Assembly (NCBI GenBank): GCA_026709225.1
Contig: JAPOTJ010000001.1
Location: 44,526-96,269 of the forward strand
DNA length: 51,744 nt
DNA from: Gammaproteobacteria bacterium
GTDB taxonomy: Bacteria > Pseudomonadota > Gammaproteobacteria > Pseudomonadales > Azotimanducaceae
Reading direction: 5' to 3'
Positions 43,507 through 51,744 of the stretch are shown in pieces; position 1 is the first letter of the stretch; every line of letters starts with the position of its first letter. Both the position numbers and the translations under genes were made by a program. The notes under the pieces were generated by a model. The model was not told the origin of the DNA. It worked only from the letters and a program-made list of their open reading frames with translations, and ran no database searches.

Positions 43507-44721
43507 GTGCTTCGAATCGAAGAGGCGCGGCAGCGCCTGCTCGGTGGCATCGCGCCGATCACTGAAACAGAACGCATTGCCGTGCCTGACGCGCTCGGGC
43601 GGATTCTCGCCGAGGATGTTTCAGCGCCTGTTGATTTGCCTCCGTTCGACAACTCGGCAATGGACGGCTACGCAGTGAATACTCAAGACCCGGTGTGGCG
43701 CGGCGCACCACCCTTTGCGCTGCAAGTGATTGGCACAAGCTTCGCAGGCCGGCCCTGGCACGGAAAGCTGACTCGTGGCGCAGTGCGCATCTTCACCGGC
43801 GCCGCCATACCGAACGGCGCTGATACCGTCATTGCGCAAGAGGACGCCGAGCATACCGACACGCATGTTGTCTTCAACAAGACCCCATCGCCAAATCGCC
43901 ACATGCGACCTGTCGGCGACGATGTCAAGAAAGGCAGCCAAATCTTTGCGCGCGGTGACCAATTGCGCGCCTTCGAACTCGGATGGGCGGCGGCTTGCGG
44001 CATCGAAACATTGTCCGTGTTCACGCGCCCAAAGATCGGCGTCTTTGCCACCGGCGATGAGCTGCGCGCGCCGGGCACAGCGCTCGCCTACGGCCAGATA
44101 TTTGAGTCGAACCGGCTCATGCTGCGAAGTGTAAGCGCGAACCTGCCCGCGCACGTTCGAGACCTCGGTATTCTCTCCGATGACCGAGCGCAGTTGCACG
44201 CCGCACTTGGCCGCGCAGCGCAGCAGCACGACATGCTCATCACGTCGGGCGGCGTGTCAGTCGGCGAGTCCGACTATGTACGCAATGTCGTCGAGACGCT
44301 CGGCAGCATCGAATTCTGGCGCGTCGCCATCAAGCCCGGCAAGCCCTTTGCGAGCGGGCGCATCGGGAACTGTCTTTTCATGGGGCTGCCGGGCAATCCA
44401 GCGTCCGCAGTCGTGACGTTTTTGCTGTTCGTCGCACCCGCTATCCGCACGCTCGCTGGCGGCCACGCACCGGCGCCGATCGAGGTCGATGCCATGCTCG
44501 ACGTCGCTATCGAACCTTCCGCCACGAGAACCGATTTTCAACGCGGCCGCTATTCACAACAGCGCGACGGCCTGCATGTTGCGCCTACTGGCAGCCAAGG
44601 CTCCAACCGCATCGGCAGTTTTCGTGATGCCAACTGCCTTATCAAGCTCGAACCCGGAGTGAATGTGCGCGCTTCCGGCGAACGAGTATCAATTCTGCCC
44701 TTCGCCGGATTATTAGGCTAG
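43507..44721 (+). CDS. moeA: Molybdopterin molybdenumtransferase MoeA
   Basis: MoeA inserts molybdate into adenylated molybdopterin. The 404-residue protein starts with GTG at 43507 (MLRIEEARQRLL) and has PPFDNSAMDGYAV near residue 46, RIFTGAAIPNGADTV, and MLITSGGVSVGESDYV with MGLPGNPASAVVTF, all family hallmarks. The TAG stop lies within CTAGGGCGTGTT, a repeated motif (also 17325 and 51691). Its products serve the molybdenum enzyme at 18061-20753. Confidence 0.94.
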   Translation: MLRIEEARQRLLGGIAPITETERIAVPDALGRILAEDVSAPVDLPPFDNSAMDGYAVNTQDPVWRGAPPFALQVIGTSFAGRPWHGKLTRGAVRIFTGAAIPNGADTVIAQEDAEHTDTHVVFNKTPSPNRHMRPVGDDVKKGSQIFARGDQLRAFELGWAAACGIETLSVFTRPKIGVFATGDELRAPGTALAYGQIFESNRLMLRSVSANLPAHVRDLGILSDDRAQLHAALGRAAQQHDMLITSGGVSVGESDYVRNVVETLGSIEFWRVAIKPGKPFASGRIGNCLFMGLPGNPASAVVTFLLFVAPAIRTLAGGHAPAPIEVDAMLDVAIEPSATRTDFQRGRYSQQRDGLHVAPTGSQGSNRIGSFRDANCLIKLEPGVNVRASGERVSILPFAGLLG

Positions 44722-44730
44722 GGCGTGTTC
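44719..44730. repeat. GGGCGTGTT motif at moeA stop, possible element relic
   Basis: TAGGGCGTGTTC shares eleven bases with the motif at 17325-17335 and 51691-51701. It spans the moeA stop and the convergent adk stop. Only one end is present and the flanking sequence does not resemble the other copies, so this is a relic or chance match. Confidence 0.35.
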
Positions 44731-45370
44731 AGTCTCGAACAACCGACTCAACCTGTTCGCGGATGGCAGCAAAGTTATCATCTGCCGAAATGCGCACGTA
44801 GCGCACGAGGCCATCGGCCGCCGCCCGCTCATAATAGTCAATGAGCGGCATGGTCTGTTCTCGATACACCGAAAGACGCGCCCTCACCGTGTCCTCGCGA
44901 TCATCGGGGCGCTGAACGATCGGCTCTCCGGTCACGTCGTCAACACCAGCAGACCGCGGCGGCCGATGCTGTAGATGGTAGACACGTCCCGAACCCGGAT
45001 GCACACGACGCCCGCCAAGCCGCTCGACGACCAGTTGATCGGGCAATGTGAATTCCAGAACGAGATTGATCGGCACGCCGCCTTCGCGCAAGCCCTCGGC
45101 TTGCGCCACAGTCCTCGGCACGCCATCGAACAGGTGCCCTGTAGTCGAAGCCTTCACCAATTCAAGTACCAGTCGAATAATGACATCGTCGGGCACAAGG
45201 TCGCCCGCGCTCAAGATCGACTCGACCTGCTCGCCGAGTTCGGTGCCCGCCGCAATTGCCTCGCGCAGCATATCGCCAGTGGACACCTGACGAAAACCGA
45301 AGGTCTCGCACATGTACTGCGCTTGCGTGCCCTTGCCGGCACCCGGCGGCCCAAGCAAAATGATATTCAT
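44729..45370 (-). CDS. adk: Adenylate kinase
   Basis: Adk balances ATP, ADP and AMP. The 213-residue enzyme has the P-loop LGPPGAGKGTQ at 6-16, the AMP site VSTGDMLREAI, and a long lid domain with GGRRVHPGSGRVYHL. I chose the ATG at 45370; the frame from 45415 adds 15 non-family residues. Its place next to recO, where pdxJ usually is, is unusual. Confidence 0.96.
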   Translation of the reverse strand: MNIILLGPPGAGKGTQAQYMCETFGFRQVSTGDMLREAIAAGTELGEQVESILSAGDLVPDDVIIRLVLELVKASTTGHLFDGVPRTVAQAEGLREGGVPINLVLEFTLPDQLVVERLGGRRVHPGSGRVYHLQHRPPRSAGVDDVTGEPIVQRPDDREDTVRARLSVYREQTMPLIDYYERAAADGLVRYVRISADDNFAAIREQVESVVRD

Positions 45371-45425
45371 GAACGCTTCACGAGGCTCACGCAAAGCTCG
45401 CGAGTATACCCGCATGAGTTCGCCG

Positions 45426-46118
45426 CTATTCGTGCAAACCGCGACTCATTAGCGGCGCCGGCCCAATATGTGGCGCGATTGCCGTGCGTGTGAGCAGCTT
45501 GGCCGCGCGCCTGACTTCCACATCCTCAAAGCAGCAAGCAGCAATTGCGAGCAGCGACTCACCTGAGAAAGCTTGGCGACCAGCGTCTGCTGGTACCAAG
45601 CCGAGGCTCGCGTCAAACTGATAGCTTCGCCGCGAACTCAGGTCAGCCCCTTCACAGTCCACGGCAAGATTGAGGCCATAGCCGATCGCCGATAGCAGTG
45701 CGAGCTCGTAACGGCGAAGCGGCACAGCTTGCTCTGCCGCCGCACGCGCAGCAAGCACCTCGTCGAGCATCCTCTCGTAGGCATCGAAAAGGAATTCTTC
45801 GGCCTTGTATCGACGCAATGCCCGCAATGTGATTTCATTTGCATAGAGCCCGGACAGTAGCGCATCGCCCTGCAGCCATCGATGACGCAAGAGCTCATGC
45901 TGCTGCAGCGATTTGAGCTCCTCGCGCCCAGACCATGACAGCGCCAAGCGGTTGAAGGGACGCAACGCCTGTCCGCCCTTGGCGCGTTTCGCGCCGCGCG
46001 CAATGACGCGCACCCGTCCATGCGTTTCGCTCAGCACGTCGAGGATGCTCGAAGTCTCACGATATGGCCAGGCATGCAGCACATAAGCGGCCTCGCTACG
46101 CACACGCTCAACGTTCAT
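45426..46118 (-). CDS. recO: DNA repair protein RecO
   Basis: RecO anneals DNA and helps RecR load RecA at gaps. The 230-residue protein begins with the OB-fold part AYVLHAWPYRETSSILDVLSE and GRVRVIARGAKRAKG, then LKSLQQHELLRH, all close to the family pattern. No cysteine zinc site is apparent, as in E. coli RecO. It follows era by six bases. Confidence 0.9.
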   Translation of the reverse strand: MNVERVRSEAAYVLHAWPYRETSSILDVLSETHGRVRVIARGAKRAKGGQALRPFNRLALSWSGREELKSLQQHELLRHRWLQGDALLSGLYANEITLRALRRYKAEEFLFDAYERMLDEVLAARAAAEQAVPLRRYELALLSAIGYGLNLAVDCEGADLSSRRSYQFDASLGLVPADAGRQAFSGESLLAIAACCFEDVEVRRAAKLLTRTAIAPHIGPAPLMSRGLHE

Positions 46119-46124
46119 CTGTGC

Positions 46125-47057
46125 TCAACTGTCATGTGTTTCATCAATGCCGAGCGCCCGCACTGCTTTTTCAGAGTTGGACCAATTGGGACGCACCCGC
46201 ACCCACAGCTTGAGATTCACTTGCCTTCCAAGCAGCGTTTCAATGCCAGTGCGCGCCTTGCTGCCAATGGATTTGAGCCGCTCGCCCTTGGCGCCGATCA
46301 CAATGGCCTTCTGCCCTCCACGCTCGACGACAATCGCCGCGCTGATATGAACGATCTTCCTGGACTCCTTAAATGCTTCAATTTGCACCGCTGTCCGGTG
46401 CGGCACTTCATCGCCGAGCTGACGCATGAGCTGTTCACGAACGATCTCACCCGCCATGAATCTCACTGACCTGTCCGAGAGGTGGTCTCTTGGAAAGTGG
46501 TGCGGGCCGTTTGGCAGGAGCGCCCCCACATGCTCTTCTAGATCCGACACGCCTTGGTCCTTGCGGGCGCTCACTGGAATGATGGCATGCCAGTCCCCAA
46601 GGGCATTGACCGCTGCTATATGCTCAAGCAGCCGCTCGCGGGGCCGCACCAAGTCACTTTTGGTCAGACAGCAGATCCACGGCAGTGCGCTTGCTTTTTT
46701 GACACGCATCACGCGATCAAGCACGGTGCGATCAAGTGCCCGAACGCCCGTCGCTTCGGCCAAAAACACACCGACATCCGCATTTTCGATCGCGGAAAGC
46801 GCGTTTCGTACCATTGCCCGATTCAGCACCCGGCGTGCATCCTCATGTACGCCGGGCGTATCAATGAGCGCCGCTTGAATATGACCGCGTGTGCAAATCC
46901 CCAAGACCGAGGCGCGGGTGGTCTGTGCGCGCCTCGACACAATGCTGATTTTGGCGCCAACGAGCCGATTGACAAGCGTTGACTTACCGACGTTCGGACG
47001 TCCGACCACCGCCACATAGCCGAAGCGGGGTGCTTCGCCGGCAACTTCAGCGCTCAC
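46125..47057 (-). CDS. era: GTPase Era
   Basis: Era is a GTPase that binds the 3' end of 16S rRNA and aids small-subunit assembly. The 310-residue protein has the G1 loop VGRPNVGKSTLVNRL (about 18-32), the T-rich switch in SRRAQTTRASV, the G3 DTPGVHE and G4 TKSD, and a C-terminal KH domain with GAKGERLKSIG. The GTG at 47057 overlaps the rnc stop by three bases (GTGA). A frame from 47171 would read back through rnc. Confidence 0.95.
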   Translation of the reverse strand: MSAEVAGEAPRFGYVAVVGRPNVGKSTLVNRLVGAKISIVSRRAQTTRASVLGICTRGHIQAALIDTPGVHEDARRVLNRAMVRNALSAIENADVGVFLAEATGVRALDRTVLDRVMRVKKASALPWICCLTKSDLVRPRERLLEHIAAVNALGDWHAIIPVSARKDQGVSDLEEHVGALLPNGPHHFPRDHLSDRSVRFMAGEIVREQLMRQLGDEVPHRTAVQIEAFKESRKIVHISAAIVVERGGQKAIVIGAKGERLKSIGSKARTGIETLLGRQVNLKLWVRVRPNWSNSEKAVRALGIDETHDS

Positions 47058-47725
47058 GCGCCCGAAGCGCTCCGCACATGATGCAAAGCCCGCTCCGCCG
47101 CCTCGGATTCGGCTTCCTTCAAACTCCGCCCACTGCCGGAGAAACGCATGCCAGATGAGGGAAACTCGCACTCGACTTCAAAGAAGAGCGCATGGTCTGC
47201 GCCGCTGCGCGAAACTTCCCGATACGCTGGCAGCGGCTGCCCACGCGCCTGCATCCACTCTTGAAGCTCGGACTTGGGATGCCCAGCGCGATCAATGCCT
47301 GCCTCATCGAATAGACGGTCTACGATGCGCAGCACTTCATCAAGGCCGCTGTCAAGCTGAACCGCGCCGAGCAAGGCTTCAAAGGCGTCCGCCAGGACAC
47401 CTTGCCCGCCTTCGCGCGCAGGCAAGGTTCCAAGGTGGCCCGACACCCGCAGGTGGCAATTCAGCCCGATTCGCTCCGCCAGATCCGTGAGATACGACTT
47501 TTGCACAAGGGCAGCGCGCACCTTGGTCAATTGCCCTTCGTCCCAATCCGGATGGCGCTCATAGAGCCGCAAAGCGACGGCGAGCGACAGCACCGCATCA
47601 CCGAGGTACTCAAGCCGCTGGAACGCAGCCCCGCCCGCGCTTGAATGCAGCAGGGCTTTCGCACAGAGTTTCGGGTCTCGAAAACTGTAACCCAATGCTT
47701 GTTCGAGATGTTTCGGGCACGACAC
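47054..47725 (-). CDS. rnc: Ribonuclease III
   Basis: RNase III cuts double-stranded RNA such as rRNA precursors. The 223-residue enzyme has the signature RLEYLGDAVLSLAVA near residue 37, the second acidic site in GVLADAFEALLGAV, and a C-terminal double-stranded-RNA-binding domain. It starts with GTG at 47725, touching the lepB stop, and ends within the era start, so the three genes are one operon. Confidence 0.96.
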   Translation of the reverse strand: MSCPKHLEQALGYSFRDPKLCAKALLHSSAGGAAFQRLEYLGDAVLSLAVALRLYERHPDWDEGQLTKVRAALVQKSYLTDLAERIGLNCHLRVSGHLGTLPAREGGQGVLADAFEALLGAVQLDSGLDEVLRIVDRLFDEAGIDRAGHPKSELQEWMQARGQPLPAYREVSRSGADHALFFEVECEFPSSGMRFSGSGRSLKEAESEAAERALHHVRSASGA

Positions 47726-48474
47726 TAAAAGAACCTATTGCGTGCAAAGGTCGGCAGATTCCAGCCGGCTTCCTTGTGCGCCCAGATCGCGATCGCCTTG
47801 CCCACCACCTTGTCTTCCTTGACAAAGCCCCAAGCACGGCTGTCCTGACTAAAGTCGCGGTTGTCGCCCATGACAAAGTAATGTCCCACCGGAACGGTCC
47901 ACACTCGGCGCATGCGCGGTGGTCGATGACCCGCCGCGTGAATGCGATGCGCATTCTCGCCGAGCGATTCCTCAAACGCCTGAATGCCGCCTTGACTGTC
48001 CACAAGGCGCTGTGAGACGCGCTCGCCATTCACATAAAGCGACTTGTTCACATAGACAACGCGGTCGCCCGGCAGTCCGATCACGCGCTTGATGAAATAG
48101 CGATCATCATGCGGCGGCACGAACACCATGACATCGCCGCGCGCAGGCGCATCGACATCGAACACCTTGGTGCCAAGCACAGGCAAGCGCACGCCATACG
48201 CGTGCTTATTGACCAGCACAAAATCACCGATTTCGAGCGTTGGGATCATTGATCCGGAGGGGATTTGATAGGGTTCGTACAAGAAGCCGCGCACGAGCAC
48301 AATCAGAACAAGCGCGGGCAGTAGTGATCGCGCGTATTCGACAATGACGTTGCGCGCTTCGGCCACTGCGTGGCCAAAACGCGGCGCAACGCGGCGATAG
48401 GCGATATCGCCGAGCCAAATGACGAACGCAACGAGCGTCGCCATGGTCAAAAGGTAGGTGAAGTCAATGTCCAT
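47725..48474 (-). CDS. lepB: Signal peptidase I
   Basis: LepB removes signal peptides from exported proteins. The 249-residue enzyme has two N-terminal membrane helices, the nucleophile Ser75 in IPSGSMIPTLEIGDF, the base Lys129 in FIKRVIGLPGD, and the GDNRDFSQDSRAWG box. All key residues of the Ser-Lys protease are present. It begins the lepB-rnc-era-recO-adk run and is divergent from hisE. Confidence 0.96.
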   Translation of the reverse strand: MDIDFTYLLTMATLVAFVIWLGDIAYRRVAPRFGHAVAEARNVIVEYARSLLPALVLIVLVRGFLYEPYQIPSGSMIPTLEIGDFVLVNKHAYGVRLPVLGTKVFDVDAPARGDVMVFVPPHDDRYFIKRVIGLPGDRVVYVNKSLYVNGERVSQRLVDSQGGIQAFEESLGENAHRIHAAGHRPPRMRRVWTVPVGHYFVMGDNRDFSQDSRAWGFVKEDKVVGKAIAIWAHKEAGWNLPTFARNRFF

Positions 48475-48554
48475 GCGGGGTATTGTAGCCGAAGGCTACA
48501 ACGTTCCATGAAGGCAAGCACAAGGAGTATCCTGCAATTTTTCTCAAGCCTCCT

Positions 48555-48902
48555 ATGAGCCAAATTATCGAGCAACTCTCCGAGACCTTGAGCGAGCGGC
48601 GAGACGCATCGCCTGAGACATCCTATACGGCTTCGCTGCTCGCCGGAGGTCTGCCGAAGATTCGCGCCAAGCTTGAAGAAGAGCTTGGCGAACTGATCGA
48701 AGCTGCGGAAGCATTTGATGCCGAGAGCGATTCCGAAGCGCTCAAGGATGCCCTCGTGCACGAAGCAGCCGACCTATGGTTTCACAGCATGGTGTTGCTT
48801 GTGTCGCATTCGGTGAGTCCGACCCTCGTGCTCGAAGCGCTTGAGCGAAGACTCGGCATCTCCGGGCACGACGAGAAACGCGCGCGTTCATCAGCTCAAT
48901 GA
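48555..48902 (+). CDS. hisE: Phosphoribosyl-ATP pyrophosphatase
   Basis: HisE splits pyrophosphate from phosphoribosyl-ATP in histidine synthesis. The 115-residue protein has the metal-binding EEELGELIEAAEA and the HEAADLWFHSMVLL segments of the MazG-like helical fold. It is next to tatABC as in many gammaproteobacteria, but the usual hisI neighbour is absent here; lepB takes its place on the other strand. Confidence 0.92.
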   Translation: MSQIIEQLSETLSERRDASPETSYTASLLAGGLPKIRAKLEEELGELIEAAEAFDAESDSEALKDALVHEAADLWFHSMVLLVSHSVSPTLVLEALERRLGISGHDEKRARSSAQ

Positions 48903-48969
48903 CATCAACCGTGTGCGTGTTGCATCGTCCGTATAATGGACGACTGATTATAGAAAAGGCGCATCCGGC

Positions 48970-49194
48970 ATGTTTGGACTCGGTCCTGTGGAGCTCATCA
49001 TCGTGCTCGCCATTGTCCTGCTCGTCTTTGGCTCAAAGCGCATCGGCTCCTTGGGCGCGGACCTCGGTCGCGCGATCAAGGGATTTCGCAAAGCTGTCAA
49101 AAGCGACAAGAACGATGAGGACGATTCGCGTTCCGAGCGCATCATCGATGGCGAAGCCAAAGACGCCGACTCGGACAAATCTGACAAGTCATAG
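48970..49194 (+). CDS. tatA: Twin-arginine translocase subunit TatA
   Basis: TatA forms the variable pore that moves folded proteins across the inner membrane. The 74-residue protein has a short N-terminal helix (ELIIVLAIVLLVFG), the hinge SKRIGSLG, an amphipathic helix and an acidic tail. It is followed six bases later by tatB. The Tat-signal molybdenum enzyme at 18531 is a probable client. Confidence 0.95.
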   Translation: MFGLGPVELIIVLAIVLLVFGSKRIGSLGADLGRAIKGFRKAVKSDKNDEDDSRSERIIDGEAKDADSDKSDKS

Positions 49195-49200
49195 TTTCCC

Positions 49201-49539
49201 GTGTTTGACATCGGCTTTCCCGAGCTCCTGATCCTTGCGCTCATTGCGCTCCTCGTGCTCGGTCCAGATCGGCTCCCAGAAGCCATGCGGACGCTTGGCC
49301 TCATGGTTGGACGCTTACGACGCTCGTATCTGTCCGCACGCGCGGAGATTGAGCGAGAAGTCGGCATGGACGAAGTCCGCCGCCAGCTTCACAACGAGTC
49401 CATCATGAAGGAGTTCAAATCTATTGAATCTGAAATTAAGTCCGACGTGAAGGAACTCGGCAACCTTGACAACGAGGACGCTACAGTCAAGGCCGCGACG
49501 CAGCCAGACAATGATGACGACAAAAAGCCTGAAGCGTGA
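49201..49539 (+). CDS. tatB: Twin-arginine translocase subunit TatB
   Basis: TatB binds the Tat signal with TatC. The 112-residue protein starts with GTG at 49201 and begins [20 protein letters not shown], with the Glu and Pro-containing helix and LPEAMRTLG hinge typical of TatB. A charged helix and acidic tail follow. Its end overlaps the tatC start. Confidence 0.95.
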   Translation: MFDIGFPELLILALIALLVLGPDRLPEAMRTLGLMVGRLRRSYLSARAEIEREVGMDEVRRQLHNESIMKEFKSIESEIKSDVKELGNLDNEDATVKAATQPDNDDDKKPEA

Positions 49540-50302
49540 GCGCGACCACGACCAGGCGGTCGATGAGCACTCGGCGCCCTTCATTGAGCATGTGCGCGAG
49601 CTCAGGCGGCGCATCATTTGGAGCCTCATCGCGATTGTGCTCTTGTTTGTGCCTATCTATTACTTCGCCAACGAGATCTACCTCATCATCGCCGCGCCGC
49701 TGATCGCCGCGCTCCCCGGCGAGACCAGCATGATCGCGACGCGCGTCGCCGCGCCCTTCATTACGCCGCTCAAGCTGTCGGCCTATGGTGCGCTCATGGT
49801 CGCCATGCCGTTCATCCTTCATCAGCTTTGGTCGTTCATTGCGCCCGGGCTCTATCTTCGCGAAAAACGCATTGGTCTGCCGCTGCTCGTCTCAAGCATT
49901 CTGCTGTTCTATCTCGGCGTCGTGTTCGCCTACCTCGTGATCTTCCCCGTCGCGTTTCAGTTCTTCGTCTCAGTCGCGCCGCCGGGCATTCAAGTGATGA
50001 CGGACATTTCGTCCTATCTTGAGTTCGTCGTCTCCCTGTCTTTCGCTTTTGGGCTCAGCTTTGAAATTCCCGTTGCCATTCTGCTGCTCGTCTGGGCGGG
50101 CATTGCCTCACCAGAAGGTCTTGCACGCAAGCGCCCCTACGTGGTGATTGGGTGTTTTGCGGCAGGCATGGTCTTGACGCCGCCCGACCCGGTCACGCAA
50201 ATCGCGCTCGCGGTCCCCGCATGGCTGCTCTTCGAGGTCGGACTTGTCTGCGCCCGCGCCGTGCACCGGCGCAAGGCCCAAGAACAGGAGCAAGACGATT
50301 AG
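49511..50302 (+). CDS. tatC: Twin-arginine translocase subunit TatC
   Basis: TatC is the core receptor for twin-arginine signals. The 263-residue protein (ATG 49511; ATG 49514 also possible) has six membrane helices and the conserved [17 protein letters not shown] near the start. The conserved later part, FALGLSFE-like, appears as [10 protein letters not shown] with its glutamate. The start lies 29 bases inside tatB. It faces the VOC gene tail-to-tail with a four-base overlap. Confidence 0.95.
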   Translation: MMTTKSLKRERDHDQAVDEHSAPFIEHVRELRRRIIWSLIAIVLLFVPIYYFANEIYLIIAAPLIAALPGETSMIATRVAAPFITPLKLSAYGALMVAMPFILHQLWSFIAPGLYLREKRIGLPLLVSSILLFYLGVVFAYLVIFPVAFQFFVSVAPPGIQVMTDISSYLEFVVSLSFAFGLSFEIPVAILLLVWAGIASPEGLARKRPYVVIGCFAAGMVLTPPDPVTQIALAVPAWLLFEVGLVCARAVHRRKAQEQEQDD

Positions 50303-50946
50303 TGCTGCACGACAGTAACGAAGGGCAACCCTCGCAAGCGCTCACTATCCATTTTGAACATCCTTTCCGCAAAAGAGACGTGATACGGCGGCTTCGCGAT
50401 TGACGCATCAGGCAAATGAATGATGGTGTCCTTGATGCCCTCGCGCTCGTAGCCAATCTCGTCGATATCCTTCTTTTCGACAAAAATCTGAAATGCGTGC
50501 ACCGCGTCTTCCGGCGGCAGCGTGCCAGTGACATAGGCGCACTCGACCATGAGGCCGTTGGGGTCAAAGGTGTAGATCGAGTGCATCCAGTCCTTGTGAT
50601 GCTTGGATTCCATGACCTCGAGTCCATGACCAAGCCAGCGCGCCTTGGCCGCCTCAAGTCCAGCAAGGTCCTTGGCTTCCCAGGCCACGTGCACGTTGGC
50701 GGCGCCGATGCCCATTGCCTCGGTCATGTTGGTATTGGCACTGCGATGCGCTTTCGCGCCGAAGGCATTCAGGTCATAGTAGGCGAGATACGAGCCATCG
50801 CCAGCATCGTAAAAGACATGCTTGTATTTGTTGCCGCGTACGTCGTCGGCTTCGATGCCGGCGATCGAGAAGCCCATGGCTTCGGTGTAGAACTTATGGG
50901 TCAGTTCGGGGTCGTGCGTGCAGAGTGCCAGATGATTGAGCGCCAC
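50299..50946 (-). CDS. VOC-family protein, extradiol dioxygenase-like
   Basis: The 215-residue protein has a VOC domain starting MALNHLALCTHDPELTHKFYTEAMGFS, with metal-type residues in LNHLAL (His), NVHVAWEAKDL (His) and GLMVECAYVTG (Glu). Such a His/His/Glu set fits a metal-dependent VOC enzyme such as a ring-cleaving dioxygenase or glyoxalase. The C-terminal 50 residues are an added part. Substrate unknown. Confidence 0.8.
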   Translation of the reverse strand: MALNHLALCTHDPELTHKFYTEAMGFSIAGIEADDVRGNKYKHVFYDAGDGSYLAYYDLNAFGAKAHRSANTNMTEAMGIGAANVHVAWEAKDLAGLEAAKARWLGHGLEVMESKHHKDWMHSIYTFDPNGLMVECAYVTGTLPPEDAVHAFQIFVEKKDIDEIGYEREGIKDTIIHLPDASIAKPPYHVSFAERMFKMDSERLRGLPFVTVVQH

Positions 50947-51157
50947 CGCTATCTCTCCTTACATTTAGGTGTCTAGCCAATATAGCTTAGCACTACTCTC
51001 GCAGCATCCAATTCCCGTCATAGCTGCTATCCCGTCAAATTGTTTCACGCGCTCCGTGCGTGGCTTCTAGAATGTGGCGCGGAATCGCCCACAGCATCAA
51101 CGTTGCCAGCAATCGCCGACTATAATTGACTCTCCTCTTGCACTTTCCCAAGTGCAC

Positions 51158-51703
51158 ATGTCCGCCTTCAGCATTCATCCGCAACCAGCCAAGGTCATTG
51201 AACGAGCAGCGGCAGTGCTCGAAACATTGATCGACTTGGACGAGGTGTCTCTTGGTGGCGGCACCGCATTGGAGGCGCACTGGCATCATCGCACGAGTAC
51301 GGACTTGGATTTTTTTGCGACTGGCGCACGTATCGACACCCTTTTCTACGAATTCGAACAATTGAATGACGTGATAACCGCGCATTGGAAAGCAGGGCGC
51401 ATCGACGGCAAGCGACCTTCTGTGACGAGAAGAACCGTGCTGCATTTCGAAATTGATGGCACACCTGTGTCGATCGGGCGCGTCAGCGAGATGCACGGCA
51501 GCGGCGAGGACACGGAAATTCTTACCGGCATCAAGCTGAGCCACAACAAAGATATTCTCACCAAGAAGCTCTTCAACCGGCTCTTCGAGAACCAAGTTGT
51601 GACTGAACGTGACGCATATGACTTCGGTGTTGCGAGGACATTCGACGCTCAATCTCTCGAATATGCTTGGTCGCACATCGGCAAGCACGCTAGGGCGTGT
51701 TAA
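51158..51703 (+). CDS. AbiEii-like nucleotidyltransferase, probably truncated
   Basis: The 181-residue protein (ATG 51158; an earlier in-frame ATG at 51074 is less likely) shows the AbiEii/MNT signature VSLGGGTALEAHWHHRTSTDLDFF, where GG...DLD forms the nucleotidyltransferase site. Proteins of this family serve as toxins in type IV toxin-antitoxin and phage-defence pairs. The frame ends in the sequence GCTAGGGCGTGTTAA, a repeated motif, so the C-terminus appears cut off by an inserted element. No antitoxin gene is seen upstream within the window. A -10-like TATAAT lies at 51121-51126. Confidence 0.7.
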   Translation: MSAFSIHPQPAKVIERAAAVLETLIDLDEVSLGGGTALEAHWHHRTSTDLDFFATGARIDTLFYEFEQLNDVITAHWKAGRIDGKRPSVTRRTVLHFEIDGTPVSIGRVSEMHGSGEDTEILTGIKLSHNKDILTKKLFNRLFENQVVTERDAYDFGVARTFDAQSLEYAWSHIGKHARAC

Positions 51704-51744
51704 CACTATGCACGTTGACGCTGCCGAGACACGTTTTCCGCCAG
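51691..51744. mobile_element. Probable insertion-sequence end continuing past the window
   Basis: TAGGGCGTGTTAACAC repeats the sequence at 17325-17340 and begins exactly where the nucleotidyltransferase frame stops. The following bases (CTATGCACGTTGACG...) have no match in the window. I infer the terminus of an insertion sequence whose body lies beyond 51744. Confidence 0.4.

Overview
The window reads as a chromosomal piece of an uncultured gammaproteobacterium with moderately high GC. The lineage call rests on several gene sets typical of that class: sdhE-ygfX, the pspF/pspABC stress operon with its sigma-54 promoter, plsB, the acpP-fabF-mltG-tmk-holB run, lepB-rnc-era-recO, hisE-tatABC and a short 4.5S-type SRP RNA. 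A secreted ankyrin protein, several small mobile-element relics and genes for organic-acid and heterocycle oxidation would suit a marine or host-associated life, but this is inference. Bases 1-91 are almost pure G and look like a sequencing or contig-end artefact.

Layout. 92-1783: a beta-type DNA methyltransferase followed by a truncated NotI-like endonuclease. 1872-9084: a tightly overlapping minus-strand operon, livHMGF, an acyl-CoA ligase, livJ, then sdhE and ygfX. 9175-12159: a TonB-dependent receptor. 12235-14155: leuA with a newly read leucine-rich leader peptide. 14351-15502: a secreted ankyrin protein and an ankyrin lipoprotein, followed by a dense array of hairpins. 15846-18060: moaA, a four-helix membrane protein, a possible double-glycine-leader peptide, and a TnpB-like tail. 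18061-20753: iorAB-like molybdenum hydroxylase. 20759-23461: membrane protein, tRNA-Ala, NTF2-like, ABM and PLP lyase genes. 23458-23756: two miniature inverted-repeat elements. 23754-29640: holB, tmk, an inserted hipBA cassette, mltG, fabF, acpP. 29797-32664: the Psp system. 32680-33886: SRP RNA, an outer-membrane protein, tRNA-Ser. 34018-36104: VOC and YciI proteins. 36216-42850: RND efflux pair and plsB. 42765-44721: tsaB and moeA. 44729-48474: adk, recO, era, rnc, lepB. 48555-50302: hisE and tatABC. 50299-51703: a VOC protein and an AbiEii-like nucleotidyltransferase that ends in what looks like a mobile-element terminus.

The genes link up in places. MoaA and MoeA make the molybdenum cofactor that the IorAB-like enzyme needs, and TatABC could export its Tat-signal subunit. 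The liv transporter is co-transcribed with a CoA ligase, so the imported compound may be a carboxylic acid that is activated on entry. The Psp set guards the inner membrane.

The most unusual parts are the small mobile or regulatory structures: a hipBA toxin-antitoxin cassette enclosed by perfect 24-bp inverted repeats and carrying a decayed TnpB tail, inserted between mltG and tmk; a leucine attenuator peptide before leuA; miniature elements sitting exactly on stop codons; a hairpin array; and a small orphan peptide with a bacteriocin-type leader.
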